Source of the DNA: Hahella sp018986435
Lineage (GTDB): Bacteria > Pseudomonadota > Gammaproteobacteria > Pseudomonadales > Oleiphilaceae
Assembly (NCBI RefSeq): GCF_050749805.1
Contig: NZ_CP192738.1
Span: 186,001-250,000 of the forward strand
Length of the DNA stretch: 64,000 bases
Reading direction: 5' to 3'
Shown here: in pieces, positions 42,066-49,958 of the stretch
How positions within the stretch are numbered: position 1 is the stretch's first letter
Layout: every line of letters begins with the position of its first letter
Program-made: the position numbers and the translations under genes
Notes under the pieces: generated by a model
Database searches by the model: none
Told to the model about the DNA's origin: nothing
The model's input: only the letters and a program-made list of their open reading frames with translations

Positions 42066-42635
42066 TTAGTCCGCGCGACCCATGAAACGCTTCTCTGCGG
42101 TATGAATTTTGACGCGCTCGCCCTGCTCCAGATATTCGGGAACCTGAATCGTCAGACCAGTGACGAATTTGGCGGGTTTGGTGCGGGCGCTGGCGGAAGC
42201 CGCTTTCATGGCGGGAGTGGTTTCGATGACTTCCATTTCCACTGTTTGCGGCAGCTCCAGTGAGATAACCTGACCATCCACCATCAGCACTTGCAGTCCC
42301 TGGGTTTCTTCGGTCAGGAACAGCAACTGGTCTTCGATGTCATTCTTTTTCAGCATGTATTGAGAGAAGTCTTCGTTGTCCATGAAGACGTAATCGTCGG
42401 CGTCGATATAAGAAAAAGCGACCTGACGACGCTCCAGCTGAGTGGTGCTCAGCATGTCGTCGCCTTTGAAACTTTCTTCATATTTGAGACCGGTGCGCAC
42501 ATTGCTGAAGCGCATTTTGTACAGGGTGGCGGCGCCTCTGGCGCTGGGGCTGTGCACTTCGATGTCTTTAACAATCAGCAATTGCCCGTTTAAATCAACG
42601 ACTTCGCCTTTCTTAATCTCACTGGCCCGCGGCAT
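42066..42635 (-). CDS. yeiP: Elongation factor P-like protein YeiP
   Basis: A 189-residue EF-P paralogue. It follows E. coli YeiP closely: MPRASEIKKGEVVDLNGQLL, VHSPSARGAATLYKMRFSNV, DDYVFMDNEDFSQY and the C-terminal IQVPEYLEQGERVKIHTAEK ending RFMGRAD. The modified Lys loop of true EF-P is replaced here by the SARGA loop, as in YeiP. It acts on the ribosome, probably on stalling motifs. ATG at 42635 has GGAG upstream; longer frames overlap the divergent gene. Divergent from the carbamoyltransferase gene. Confidence 0.96.
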   Translation of the reverse strand: MPRASEIKKGEVVDLNGQLLIVKDIEVHSPSARGAATLYKMRFSNVRTGLKYEESFKGDDMLSTTQLERRQVAFSYIDADDYVFMDNEDFSQYMLKKNDIEDQLLFLTEETQGLQVLMVDGQVISLELPQTVEMEVIETTPAMKAASASARTKPAKFVTGLTIQVPEYLEQGERVKIHTAEKRFMGRAD

Positions 42636-42772
42636 ATGGGTGTCTCCGGAAAAAATGGTTGCGCGCATTTTATGGCATCAGTAGTCTTAAGAAAACTATA
42701 GCGATAGCAAAGACGGCCCCTTCCCGGCAGGTCATACCTCATACTACGCATAACGGATTGGCTTCCCTTTCA

Positions 42773-44617
42773 ATGACCACGATTTTAGGCATTTCCGCTT
42801 ATTACCATGACGCTGCGGCGACGCTGGTAAAGGACGGCGTGATTCTGGCCGCCGCCCAGGAAGAGCGATTTACCCGCAAGAAACACGATGCGGATTTCCC
42901 CCGCCACGCCATTGAATACGTTCTCGACGCCGGCGGCGTCGCCCTGGACGAAGTGGATAGGGTGGTTTTCTACGATAAGCCGCTATTGAAGTTTGAGCGG
43001 CTGCTGGAGACCTATCTGGCGTTCGCGCCGCGAGGTTTCCGTTCTTTCGCCACGGCGATGCCGGTGTGGCTCAAGGATAAGCTATTCCTCAAAAGTGAGT
43101 TGAAGAAGGCGTTGAGAGGCCTGTTGCGGGACCCCAAGGCCGCGCTGCCGCAGCTGTTGTTCGCGGAACATCACCAGTCTCATGCGGCCTCCGCCTTCTA
43201 CCCCAGCCCGTTCGCCAACGCGGCAGTTCTGTGTCTGGATGGGGTGGGGGAATGGGCGACCAGTTCCGTGTGGGTGGGCGAGGGCGCTGCTTTGCGCCCG
43301 TTGTGGGAAATCGAGTTTCCCCATTCTCTGGGTCTGCTGTACTCCGCTTTTACCTACTTTTGCGGCTTCAAGGTCAATGCCGGCGAATACAAGTTGATGG
43401 GGCTGGCGCCCTACGGGGAGCCGAAATACGTCGACTTGATCATGCAGCATCTCATCGATGTCAAAGCCGACGGCACTTTCCGCTTGCACTTGCGTTACTT
43501 CGATTTCATGACCGGTCTGCGTATGACCAACCAGCGCTTCGCAGAACTGTTCGGTCTGCCCCGGCGGGAGCCGGAAGCGCCGTTGACGCAGGCGTATATG
43601 GATCTGGCGCGCTCGGTGCAAGCGGTGACTGAGGAGATTGTGTTGCGCCTCGGGCGGACGATCGCCGAGGAGACGGGACAACGTCATTTATGCCTGGCCG
43701 GTGGGGTGGCGCTGAATTGCGTCGCCAATGGCCGCCTGCTGCGAGAAGGCCCGTTTGACGATATCTGGATTCAACCGGCCTCCGGCGATGCGGGCGGTTC
43801 TCTCGGCGCCGCCTTGCTGGCCTGGCATCATTATCAAGGCGAACCCAGAACGCGTCCCCTGGCGTCAGGAGAACTGGACGCCATGCAGGGCGCTTATCTG
43901 GGACCGCAATACAGTGACGAAGAAATTCAGCGCTATTTGACGGAAGCCGGTGCGACCTTTGCGGTGCTGGAAGATGAAGCGTTGTACGCGAACATCGCCA
44001 GTGATCTGGCCGACGGTCAGGTGGTGGGCTGGTTTCAGGGACGCATGGAGTTTGGACCCCGCGCTCTGGGGGCGAGGTCTATTCTGGGCAATCCGATGGA
44101 CCCGGCCATGCAGACCAAGATGAATCTCAAAATCAAATTCCGCGAATCCTTCCGCCCCTTCGCTCCTGCGGTGGCGGCGGAGCATTGCCGTGATTATTTC
44201 GATTTGGACAAACCCAGCCCCTACATGCTGCTGGTGGCGGATGTTCAGCAACCGTGGCGCAAATCCGCCGAACCGGGCCTTGAGGGGCTGGAGCGTCTGC
44301 GGCAGATTCGCTCGGATTTGCCCGCCATCACTCATGTCGACTATTCGGCGCGGGTGCAGACGGTGCATCAGGAAACTAATCCGGAATTTCATCGTCTAAT
44401 AAAAGAGTTCGCCAAGATTAGCGGCCATCCGGTGTTGATCAACACGTCCTTTAACGTTCGTGGCGAGCCGCCGGTTTGTTCGCCGGACGATGCGTTTCGG
44501 TGTTTTATGGCGACGGAGATGGATGTATTGGTCTTGGGGCGCTGCGTACTGCGCAAGGCCATGCAGCCGGAGGCGTTAGTGAATAAAGATTGGTCTCGGG
44601 AGTTTGAACTTGACTAA
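42773..44617 (+). CDS. NodU/CmcH-type carbamoyltransferase
   Basis: A 614-residue enzyme transferring a carbamoyl group from carbamoyl phosphate to a hydroxyl. N-terminal YrdC/Kae1-like domain starts ILGISAYYHDAAATLVKDG and holds EEHHQSHAASAF-like metal site (AEHHQSHAASAFYPSPF); the central ASKHA part has LCLAGGVALNCVANGRLL, and the C-terminus WFQGRMEFGPRALGARSILG then HPVLINTSFNVRGEP. The start at 42773 removes an unneeded 38-residue extension. It is the first gene of a three-gene set with SxtJ and DUF5989 proteins. The acceptor is unknown; secondary metabolites or surface glycans are usual. Confidence 0.94.
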   Translation: MTTILGISAYYHDAAATLVKDGVILAAAQEERFTRKKHDADFPRHAIEYVLDAGGVALDEVDRVVFYDKPLLKFERLLETYLAFAPRGFRSFATAMPVWLKDKLFLKSELKKALRGLLRDPKAALPQLLFAEHHQSHAASAFYPSPFANAAVLCLDGVGEWATSSVWVGEGAALRPLWEIEFPHSLGLLYSAFTYFCGFKVNAGEYKLMGLAPYGEPKYVDLIMQHLIDVKADGTFRLHLRYFDFMTGLRMTNQRFAELFGLPRREPEAPLTQAYMDLARSVQAVTEEIVLRLGRTIAEETGQRHLCLAGGVALNCVANGRLLREGPFDDIWIQPASGDAGGSLGAALLAWHHYQGEPRTRPLASGELDAMQGAYLGPQYSDEEIQRYLTEAGATFAVLEDEALYANIASDLADGQVVGWFQGRMEFGPRALGARSILGNPMDPAMQTKMNLKIKFRESFRPFAPAVAAEHCRDYFDLDKPSPYMLLVADVQQPWRKSAEPGLEGLERLRQIRSDLPAITHVDYSARVQTVHQETNPEFHRLIKEFAKISGHPVLINTSFNVRGEPPVCSPDDAFRCFMATEMDVLVLGRCVLRKAMQPEALVNKDWSREFELD

Positions 44618-45032
44618 CTCAGTGCGACAGGACTTTGCCTCCGCTCCGGAAGGGGAACTGAGAAAGTTCGGCCTGGTTATGGCCGCCTTTCTTATTCTGG
44701 TGTTTGGATTGTTTTTGCCTTGGGTGTTTGCGTTGAGCCTGCCCCGATGGCCTTATCCGGTTGCGGCGGTGTTCGCCGCCCTGGCGATCGTGAAACCGGG
44801 GCTGTTGCGTCAGGTATATGTCCTGTGGATGCATTTCGCCTTAAGGCTGGGCAAGATAAACAGCGCTATCATTCTCGGCGCCGTATTCGTTGTTCTGGTG
44901 GCGCCGCTGGGTTGGGCGCTGCGGCTTGCGCACAAGCTGCAACTGCAAAAGCGCATCGATCCGCAGGCGACTTCTTATCGAACTGTACGCGACGAACCTA
45001 TTACCCCTGAGTCCATGGAGCGACCATTCTGA
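44604..45032 (+). CDS. SxtJ-like membrane protein
   Basis: A 142-residue inner-membrane protein with three or four hydrophobic segments (residues ~22-45, ~49-65, ~68-82 and ~85-108) and a basic C-terminus, resembling the SxtJ family that accompanies carbamoyltransferases. It overlaps the carbamoyltransferase gene by 14 bases (TTG start; other starts are possible within 25 nt). Function unknown. Its TGA overlaps the ATG of the next gene. Confidence 0.82.
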   Translation: MNLTNSVRQDFASAPEGELRKFGLVMAAFLILVFGLFLPWVFALSLPRWPYPVAAVFAALAIVKPGLLRQVYVLWMHFALRLGKINSAIILGAVFVVLVAPLGWALRLAHKLQLQKRIDPQATSYRTVRDEPITPESMERPF

Positions 45033-45184
45033 TGTGGGAATTTTTAAAAGACCTTTGGGCGTTTATGCGACAAAGGAAAAAAGTGTGGCTGTTTCCACTG
45101 GTATTAACCCTGGTGACGCTGGGCGGCCTGATTGTGATCACCCAGGGATCGGCGGTGGCGCCCTTCATCTATACGTTGTTTTAA
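45032..45184 (+). CDS. DUF5989 small membrane protein
   Basis: A 50-residue protein (MWEFLKDLWAFMRQRKKVWL..., ending IYTLF) with one membrane helix (residues ~19-40) after a basic amphipathic start. It matches the DUF5989 family that recurs after SxtJ-like genes. The ATG overlaps the stop of the SxtJ-like gene (TGATG), so it is translationally coupled. Its small size is easily missed by gene callers. A terminator follows 16 nt later. Confidence 0.85.
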   Translation: MWEFLKDLWAFMRQRKKVWLFPLVLTLVTLGGLIVITQGSAVAPFIYTLF

Positions 45185-45200
45185 CGGCGGCGCCCACATG

Positions 45201-45226
45201 AAAACGGCCTCTTTGGAGGCCGTTTT
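45201..45226. terminator. Bidirectional terminator between the carbamoyltransferase set and the pirin gene
   Basis: AAAACGGCCTC-TTTG-GAGGCCGTTTT is a perfect symmetrical stem with A/T tails, suited to ending transcripts from both sides. Confidence 0.92.
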
Positions 45227-45227
45227 G

Positions 45228-46067
45228 CTATGCCGTCAGCTTCCCTTCCTGATAATCCTTCACCGCAGTGAGAATTTCGTCGTGGGTATTCATGACGAAA
45301 GGACCGTAATGCGCCACCGGCTCATGTAAGGCTTCTCCCGCAAGTAACAGGAAGTCCGCGCCGCCTTTATCCGCGCTCAGTTGCAGGCGTTCGCCTGGGC
45401 CAAGAATGCCGAGCTGGCCCGCCTGCAACACTGAGCCCATGTGCACGCGGCCGTTATAGACGTAGATCGCCGCCTGTCGGTCTTGCTCCAGCGGCAGATC
45501 CAGCTTGCCGTTGGGCAGCAGGGATATATCGAGCAGGCCGGCGGATTGCGCCAGTCGATTCAAGGGTGAAGTGCTGAAATTATCCTGAATGCGCCAGGAG
45601 CCGGCGATGACCCGAATCTCGCCGCAACTCAGAATAATAGAGGGCAGTTCTTCCGGCTGCGCGTCGCGCCACTCCGGCTGCTTCATTTTCTGCGTACGGG
45701 GAAGGTTGATCCAGATTTGAAAGCCGTGCATGCGTGCGGCTTCCGGTATTGGCATTTCCGAATGGATGACGCCTTTGCCGGCGGACATCCACTGCGCGCC
45801 GCCGCTTTTGATAGCTCCTTGGTTGCCCATATGGTCGCGGTGTTCGAAGCCGCCTTCTTTCATATAGGTCAGAGTTTCCAGGCCGCGATGGGGATGTTCG
45901 GGAAAGCCGGCGATAAAATCGTCCCGTTCGTCGGAACGGATTTCATCAATCATTAAGAAAGGTTCCAGATCGGTAGCGGAAAATCCTGCGATCCGGGAAA
46001 TCCTGACTCCCGCGCCGTCGGTCGCCGGGCTGGCGTTAATGATGCGCTTGAGTTCTCGTACAGCCAT
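45228..46067 (-). CDS. Pirin family protein
   Basis: A 279-residue bicupin of the pirin family (YhhW/YhaK-like). The N-terminal metal site is FPEHPHRGLETLTYM with EHRDHMGNQGAI, and the conserved WMSAGKGVIHSEMP follows; the C-terminal cupin has VHMGSVLQAGQLGILGPGER. Some relatives are quercetinases or redox sensors. The start ATG at 46067 has GGAGG upstream; longer frames are rejected. It is divergent from a LysR regulator, the usual arrangement for a regulated target. Confidence 0.93.
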   Translation of the reverse strand: MAVRELKRIINASPATDGAGVRISRIAGFSATDLEPFLMIDEIRSDERDDFIAGFPEHPHRGLETLTYMKEGGFEHRDHMGNQGAIKSGGAQWMSAGKGVIHSEMPIPEAARMHGFQIWINLPRTQKMKQPEWRDAQPEELPSIILSCGEIRVIAGSWRIQDNFSTSPLNRLAQSAGLLDISLLPNGKLDLPLEQDRQAAIYVYNGRVHMGSVLQAGQLGILGPGERLQLSADKGGADFLLLAGEALHEPVAHYGPFVMNTHDEILTAVKDYQEGKLTA

Positions 46068-46198
46068 GGTGGTGTCCTCCCACTCCATTGCATGATTTGC
46101 ATATCCTGCAAGCAGTCTTCTCATTCTTGCATTATGCATCGTAAAATTCGAAAATAAATTGCAATTATTCGTGTCTAAATTTCGATAAATTAGAATTC

Positions 46199-47095
46199 AT
46201 GCCTAAATCAACGTTGGAACAATGGCGTATGCTGCACGCCGTGGTCGCCCACGGCGGCTTCGCCCAAGCGGCGGAGATGGTGCACAAAAGCCAGTCCACG
46301 GTGCATCATGCCGTACATAAGCTTGAGGAAATGCTGGGCGTACAGATTCTGCAGGTGCAGGGGCGCAAAGCGACGCTGACCGAGGCGGGAAAACTGCTGT
46401 TGAGGCGTTCGGAAAACCTGCTGCAACAGGCGGAGCAGCTGGAATCCGTGGCCTCCGGTCTGGCCCAGGGCATTGAAGCGCACATCCAGATCGCGGTGGA
46501 GATTATCTATCCCCAGGAAGCCCTGTATTGCGCGCTGGCGGAGTTTTCCGAGCAGTATCCCAATACTCGCATCGAAATTATCGAAACCGTGTTGTCCGGC
46601 GCTGAAGACCTGCTCAAGCAGGGGGTATGCGACTTGGTTATAACTCCATTCGTACCGCAGGGATTCATCGGCGATCTGATTACCAATATTCCGTTTACGC
46701 CGGTGGCGAATCCAGAGCATCCTTTGCATCAGCTCAATCGCACCCTGAATAAAGATGACCTGGCCCGACATCGGCAAATCGTCATTCGCGACTCCGGCGC
46801 CGTGCGCCGTAATTCCGGTTGGCTGGGCGCAGAGCAACGCTGGACGGTGACACACATGAGCACCTCGGTGAACATGGTGAAGCGCGGACTGGGTTTCACC
46901 TGGCTGCCGGTTTCCTGGGTGGATGCGGATATTCAAAGCGGCGCCCTGAAGGCGCTGCCGCTGCAGGAAGGCGGCGATAGAGAAGTCCCGCTGTATCTGG
47001 TCTACGGCGATATGGACAGACAAGGTCCCGCCACGCTTTATCTGGGAAATCAGCTATTGCGACGGGGACGTGAATGGACCAGATTTCCTGAATAG
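46199..47095 (+). CDS. LysR-family regulator, divergent from pirin
   Basis: A 298-residue LysR regulator: winged helix at residues ~1-62 (LEQWRMLHAVVAHGGFAQAA then MVHKSQSTVHHAVHKLEEML) and an effector domain (~88-290). It is divergent from the pirin gene with a 131-nt gap rich in A/T, which includes GAATTC-type and TGCA-repeated motifs; control of the pirin gene is probable. ATG at 46199. Confidence 0.93.
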   Translation: MPKSTLEQWRMLHAVVAHGGFAQAAEMVHKSQSTVHHAVHKLEEMLGVQILQVQGRKATLTEAGKLLLRRSENLLQQAEQLESVASGLAQGIEAHIQIAVEIIYPQEALYCALAEFSEQYPNTRIEIIETVLSGAEDLLKQGVCDLVITPFVPQGFIGDLITNIPFTPVANPEHPLHQLNRTLNKDDLARHRQIVIRDSGAVRRNSGWLGAEQRWTVTHMSTSVNMVKRGLGFTWLPVSWVDADIQSGALKALPLQEGGDREVPLYLVYGDMDRQGPATLYLGNQLLRRGREWTRFPE

Positions 47096-47154
47096 GCCTC
47101 TTGGCGCAGCGCCTTGAGGAACTCCAGAACAATCAACAACAATTTGGCGACATT

Positions 47155-48612
47155 ATGAGTTTAAGCGATCTGAACCCGCAGCCCTTGTGGCGTTTTTTCC
47201 AGCTATTGTGCGACACCCCGCGGCCTTCCAAACAAGAGCAGTTGCTCAAGTCCCGCATCAGAGAAGCCCTGGCTGAATATGAGCTGGAAATCATCGAGGA
47301 TCAGGTCGGTAATCTGATAATCCGCAAACCCGCGACGCCCGGCTACGAAGACGCGCCCGGCGTAGTGATGCAGAGCCACCTGGATATGGTGCCGCAGAAG
47401 AACGAAGGTTCTACCCACGATTTCAGCAAAGACCCGATTCAACCCTATATCGACGGCGACTGGGTGCGCGCCCGCGGTACTACATTGGGCGCGGATAACG
47501 GCATTGGCGTGGCGGCTATTCTGTCCGTACTGACGTCCAAAGACATGATCCATGGACCGCTGGAAGGCTTGCTGACGGTGGACGAAGAGGCCGGGATGAC
47601 CGGCGCCAAAGGATTACAGGGCGGCGTACTGCAGGGCTCTTTGCTGCTGAACCTGGATACGGAAGAAGAAAACGAACTGTATATCGGGTGCGCCGGCGGT
47701 GTGGATATCGGCGGACGCTTCATCTATCAGGCGGAGCCCCGGGACGACCGCCGTCAGTATTGGCGCATTGCCCTAAAAGGGCTGCGCGGCGGTCACTCCG
47801 GGCTGGATATCCATTCTGGACGCGGCAACGCGTTGAAGCTGGTGAATCGCGCTTTGGATCAATTACGCAAACAGTTTCCCGCCTTGCGCGTGGCGTCTCT
47901 GACCGGCGGCACCCTGCGTAACGCCATTCCGCGCGAAGCCTTCGCCGTGGTTGCAGCGCCGGCGGAGCAGGGCGAAGCGATCGCCCGCCGCATCAGCGAG
48001 CTGCAGCAATTGTTCATGCAGGAGCTGAAATCGGCCGAGCCGCATTTGCATCTGACCATCAGTGAAACGGATGCCGCCGATTTGTTGCCGGAGGATATGG
48101 TGGACCGCTTACAGCGCGTGATTTTCGCCTGCCATCACGGCGTATTCCGCATGAGCGCGGATTTCCCCGGCGTGACGGAAACCTCCAATAATCTGGCGCG
48201 GGTGGTGATGGATAACGGCCATATCGAAGTGCACTGCCTGGCGCGCAGTCTGGTGGACTCTTTGCGGGATGACGCGGCGCAATCTCTGGCGAGCGTTTTT
48301 GAACTGGCGGGGGCGGAAACTTCGGTGGGTAACTCTTATCCTGGATGGGCGCCGGACAAGAACTCTCGACTGCTGGATAGCCTGACCCGTCTGCACGAGG
48401 ACGTCGTGGGCGTTGTTCCCAAGATCCAGGTGATTCATGCAGGTCTGGAGTGCGGTATTCTGGGCGCTAACTATCCCCACTGGGACATGATTTCTTTCGG
48501 GCCGACCATTCGCGGCGCGCACTCGCCGGATGAAGCGGTGCATGCGCCAAGCGTAGCGAACTTCTGGAAATTTCTGGAAGCGGCGCTGGCGCATCTGGCC
48601 AAACCCGCCTGA
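47155..48612 (+). CDS. pepD: Aminoacyl-histidine dipeptidase PepD
   Basis: A 485-residue M20C metallopeptidase cleaving Xaa-His dipeptides in the cytoplasm. Zinc-binding residues are seen in VMQSHLDMVPQ (His), GADNGIGVA (Asp), TVDEEAGMTGA (catalytic Glu and Glu), and near the C-terminus HAGLECGILG. Length agrees with E. coli PepD (485 aa). The ATG at 47155 was chosen from the conserved start MSLSDLNPQPLWRFFQLL. It is alone, convergent with a CBS gene. Confidence 0.96.
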   Translation: MSLSDLNPQPLWRFFQLLCDTPRPSKQEQLLKSRIREALAEYELEIIEDQVGNLIIRKPATPGYEDAPGVVMQSHLDMVPQKNEGSTHDFSKDPIQPYIDGDWVRARGTTLGADNGIGVAAILSVLTSKDMIHGPLEGLLTVDEEAGMTGAKGLQGGVLQGSLLLNLDTEEENELYIGCAGGVDIGGRFIYQAEPRDDRRQYWRIALKGLRGGHSGLDIHSGRGNALKLVNRALDQLRKQFPALRVASLTGGTLRNAIPREAFAVVAAPAEQGEAIARRISELQQLFMQELKSAEPHLHLTISETDAADLLPEDMVDRLQRVIFACHHGVFRMSADFPGVTETSNNLARVVMDNGHIEVHCLARSLVDSLRDDAAQSLASVFELAGAETSVGNSYPGWAPDKNSRLLDSLTRLHEDVVGVVPKIQVIHAGLECGILGANYPHWDMISFGPTIRGAHSPDEAVHAPSVANFWKFLEAALAHLAKPA

Positions 48613-48629
48613 CGCAGGCAATGACATAG

Positions 48630-48651
48630 CGGGCGCCGATACTGGCGCCCG
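48630..48651. terminator. Bidirectional hairpin after pepD
   Basis: CGGGCGCC-GATACT-GGCGCCCG is an eight-pair perfect stem between the convergent pepD and CBS genes, without T runs. Confidence 0.5.
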
Positions 48652-48702
48652 ACGACAGGCTGCGTTACCTCATTGGTTTCGCACGCCTGCCGCGCCTCTC
48701 CC

Positions 48703-49149
48703 TCAGCTGGGTTCTTCTTCTGGCTCCACTTCCACCAGATCCAGCAGATTAATCGCGATCTTGATAAAGTCGCCTCCCGTCAGAATACCCACGACATGAC
48801 CATTTTCCACCACGGGCAGACAGCCGTATTTCTTGGTTTGCAGAAATTCCGCCGCTTTACGGATCGGCGTGTCCAGGCTGGCGGTGGCGACTTTGGTCCG
48901 CATCACCTGGGTGACGGGAATTTCGGACTCATGGGCCTCCATCAACTCCGGGGGCATGTCATACACGGAGGAGTCCATGGCGGCGAAGACGTCGCGCTGG
49001 GTGACGAGCCCTTCCAGTTTGTTTTTGGCGTTGACGACCGGGATGTGGCGGATGCCCTGTTCCTGCATCATTTTGCGCGCATCGGCCAGGCTGTTCTCAG
49101 TGCTCAACGTATGCACGGGGTGGCTCATTACATCTTTCATCAGGATCAT
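48703..49149 (-). CDS. Two-CBS-domain protein
   Basis: A 148-residue protein made of two CBS domains (residues ~5-60 and ~78-135): MKDVMSHPVHTLSTENSLAD with IRHIPVVNAKNKLEGLVTQR, and ATASLDTPIRKAAEFL with YGCLPVVENGHVVGILTGGD. Such pairs bind adenosine nucleotides such as AMP or SAM and often regulate another protein. ATG at 49149 has GGAGG upstream, so longer frames are rejected. No partner gene is nearby. Confidence 0.92.
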   Translation of the reverse strand: MILMKDVMSHPVHTLSTENSLADARKMMQEQGIRHIPVVNAKNKLEGLVTQRDVFAAMDSSVYDMPPELMEAHESEIPVTQVMRTKVATASLDTPIRKAAEFLQTKKYGCLPVVENGHVVGILTGGDFIKIAINLLDLVEVEPEEEPS

Positions 49150-49403
49150 GCTTACCTCCAATTGCGTAAGCTTTAAGGTAATGGAACCGGCGTCGGTATG
49201 GCTTGATGCGAGTCAAACCCGCCGCTACCCAGGGCTTGGCGATATTTCAACGTTGTTCCAGGAAGTATAGCCAGCCTCGGCGTATGGAGCTTTGCGGCGC
49301 TGACGCTGTTACACAGACAACCCCTAGTGTATGCTTCGGCGCGCTGTCGGGACAGCCCAATAATTGCCTAAAAGTTTACCCAAGCTGTGAGATGGGAGTT
49401 GTA

Positions 49404-49940
49404 ATGAATAGACTGAGTTTAGGATTCACTCTGGCTTTATCGATGGCCGGAAATGTATCGGCGGAAATCTATGGGGAAGCAGGTCTAGATTATGTGCATG
49501 CGTCCTCAGATAAGCTGATCGATAATATTATGCTAAGCGGGGTCGTAGGTCTGCGCATCAATGATTATTTGGGACTGGAAACACGCTTGGGGTTCGACGC
49601 ATTTTCACTCATTTTCGACGACGATCCCGTAGATGGCTCCGGCGATTTTGTAAACGGATTTGTAGCAGGGTTTGGTCGTTTCACTTTTCCCGTCAGCCAC
49701 TATGTTAAGCCCTATGCTCTGCTTGGGTGGGAGGGCATGAACGTTAGCACTAAAAGATGCTTCGTTCCTGGATTTAGCGGATGCTCGACAAATTATGAAA
49801 CTCACAGTGGTTTTGCCTACGGCGGAGGAGTCGACTTCCGCATTGCGAAAGGGGTTTACCTAAAGACGGAAGTAACTCACTTTGGACATGAAGATGTGCG
49901 TTTTAATACCTTCAGTGTTGGCATGACAGGCTTGTTTTAA
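49404..49940 (+). CDS. Outer-membrane beta-barrel protein, small
   Basis: A 178-residue exported protein (signal residues 1-20, cleavage near VSA-EI) with alternating aromatic/hydrophobic strands (VKPYALLGWEGM, GFAYGGGVDFRIAKG) ending in Phe, as in eight-strand OmpX/OmpA-like barrels. Two Cys in CFVPGFSGC may form a loop disulfide. Function unknown. ATG at 49404 follows GGGAG. Base composition is less GC-rich than neighbours, a possible sign of transfer. Confidence 0.8.
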   Translation: MNRLSLGFTLALSMAGNVSAEIYGEAGLDYVHASSDKLIDNIMLSGVVGLRINDYLGLETRLGFDAFSLIFDDDPVDGSGDFVNGFVAGFGRFTFPVSHYVKPYALLGWEGMNVSTKRCFVPGFSGCSTNYETHSGFAYGGGVDFRIAKGVYLKTEVTHFGHEDVRFNTFSVGMTGLF

Positions 49941-49958
49941 GCACCTTTAAATTAATAC

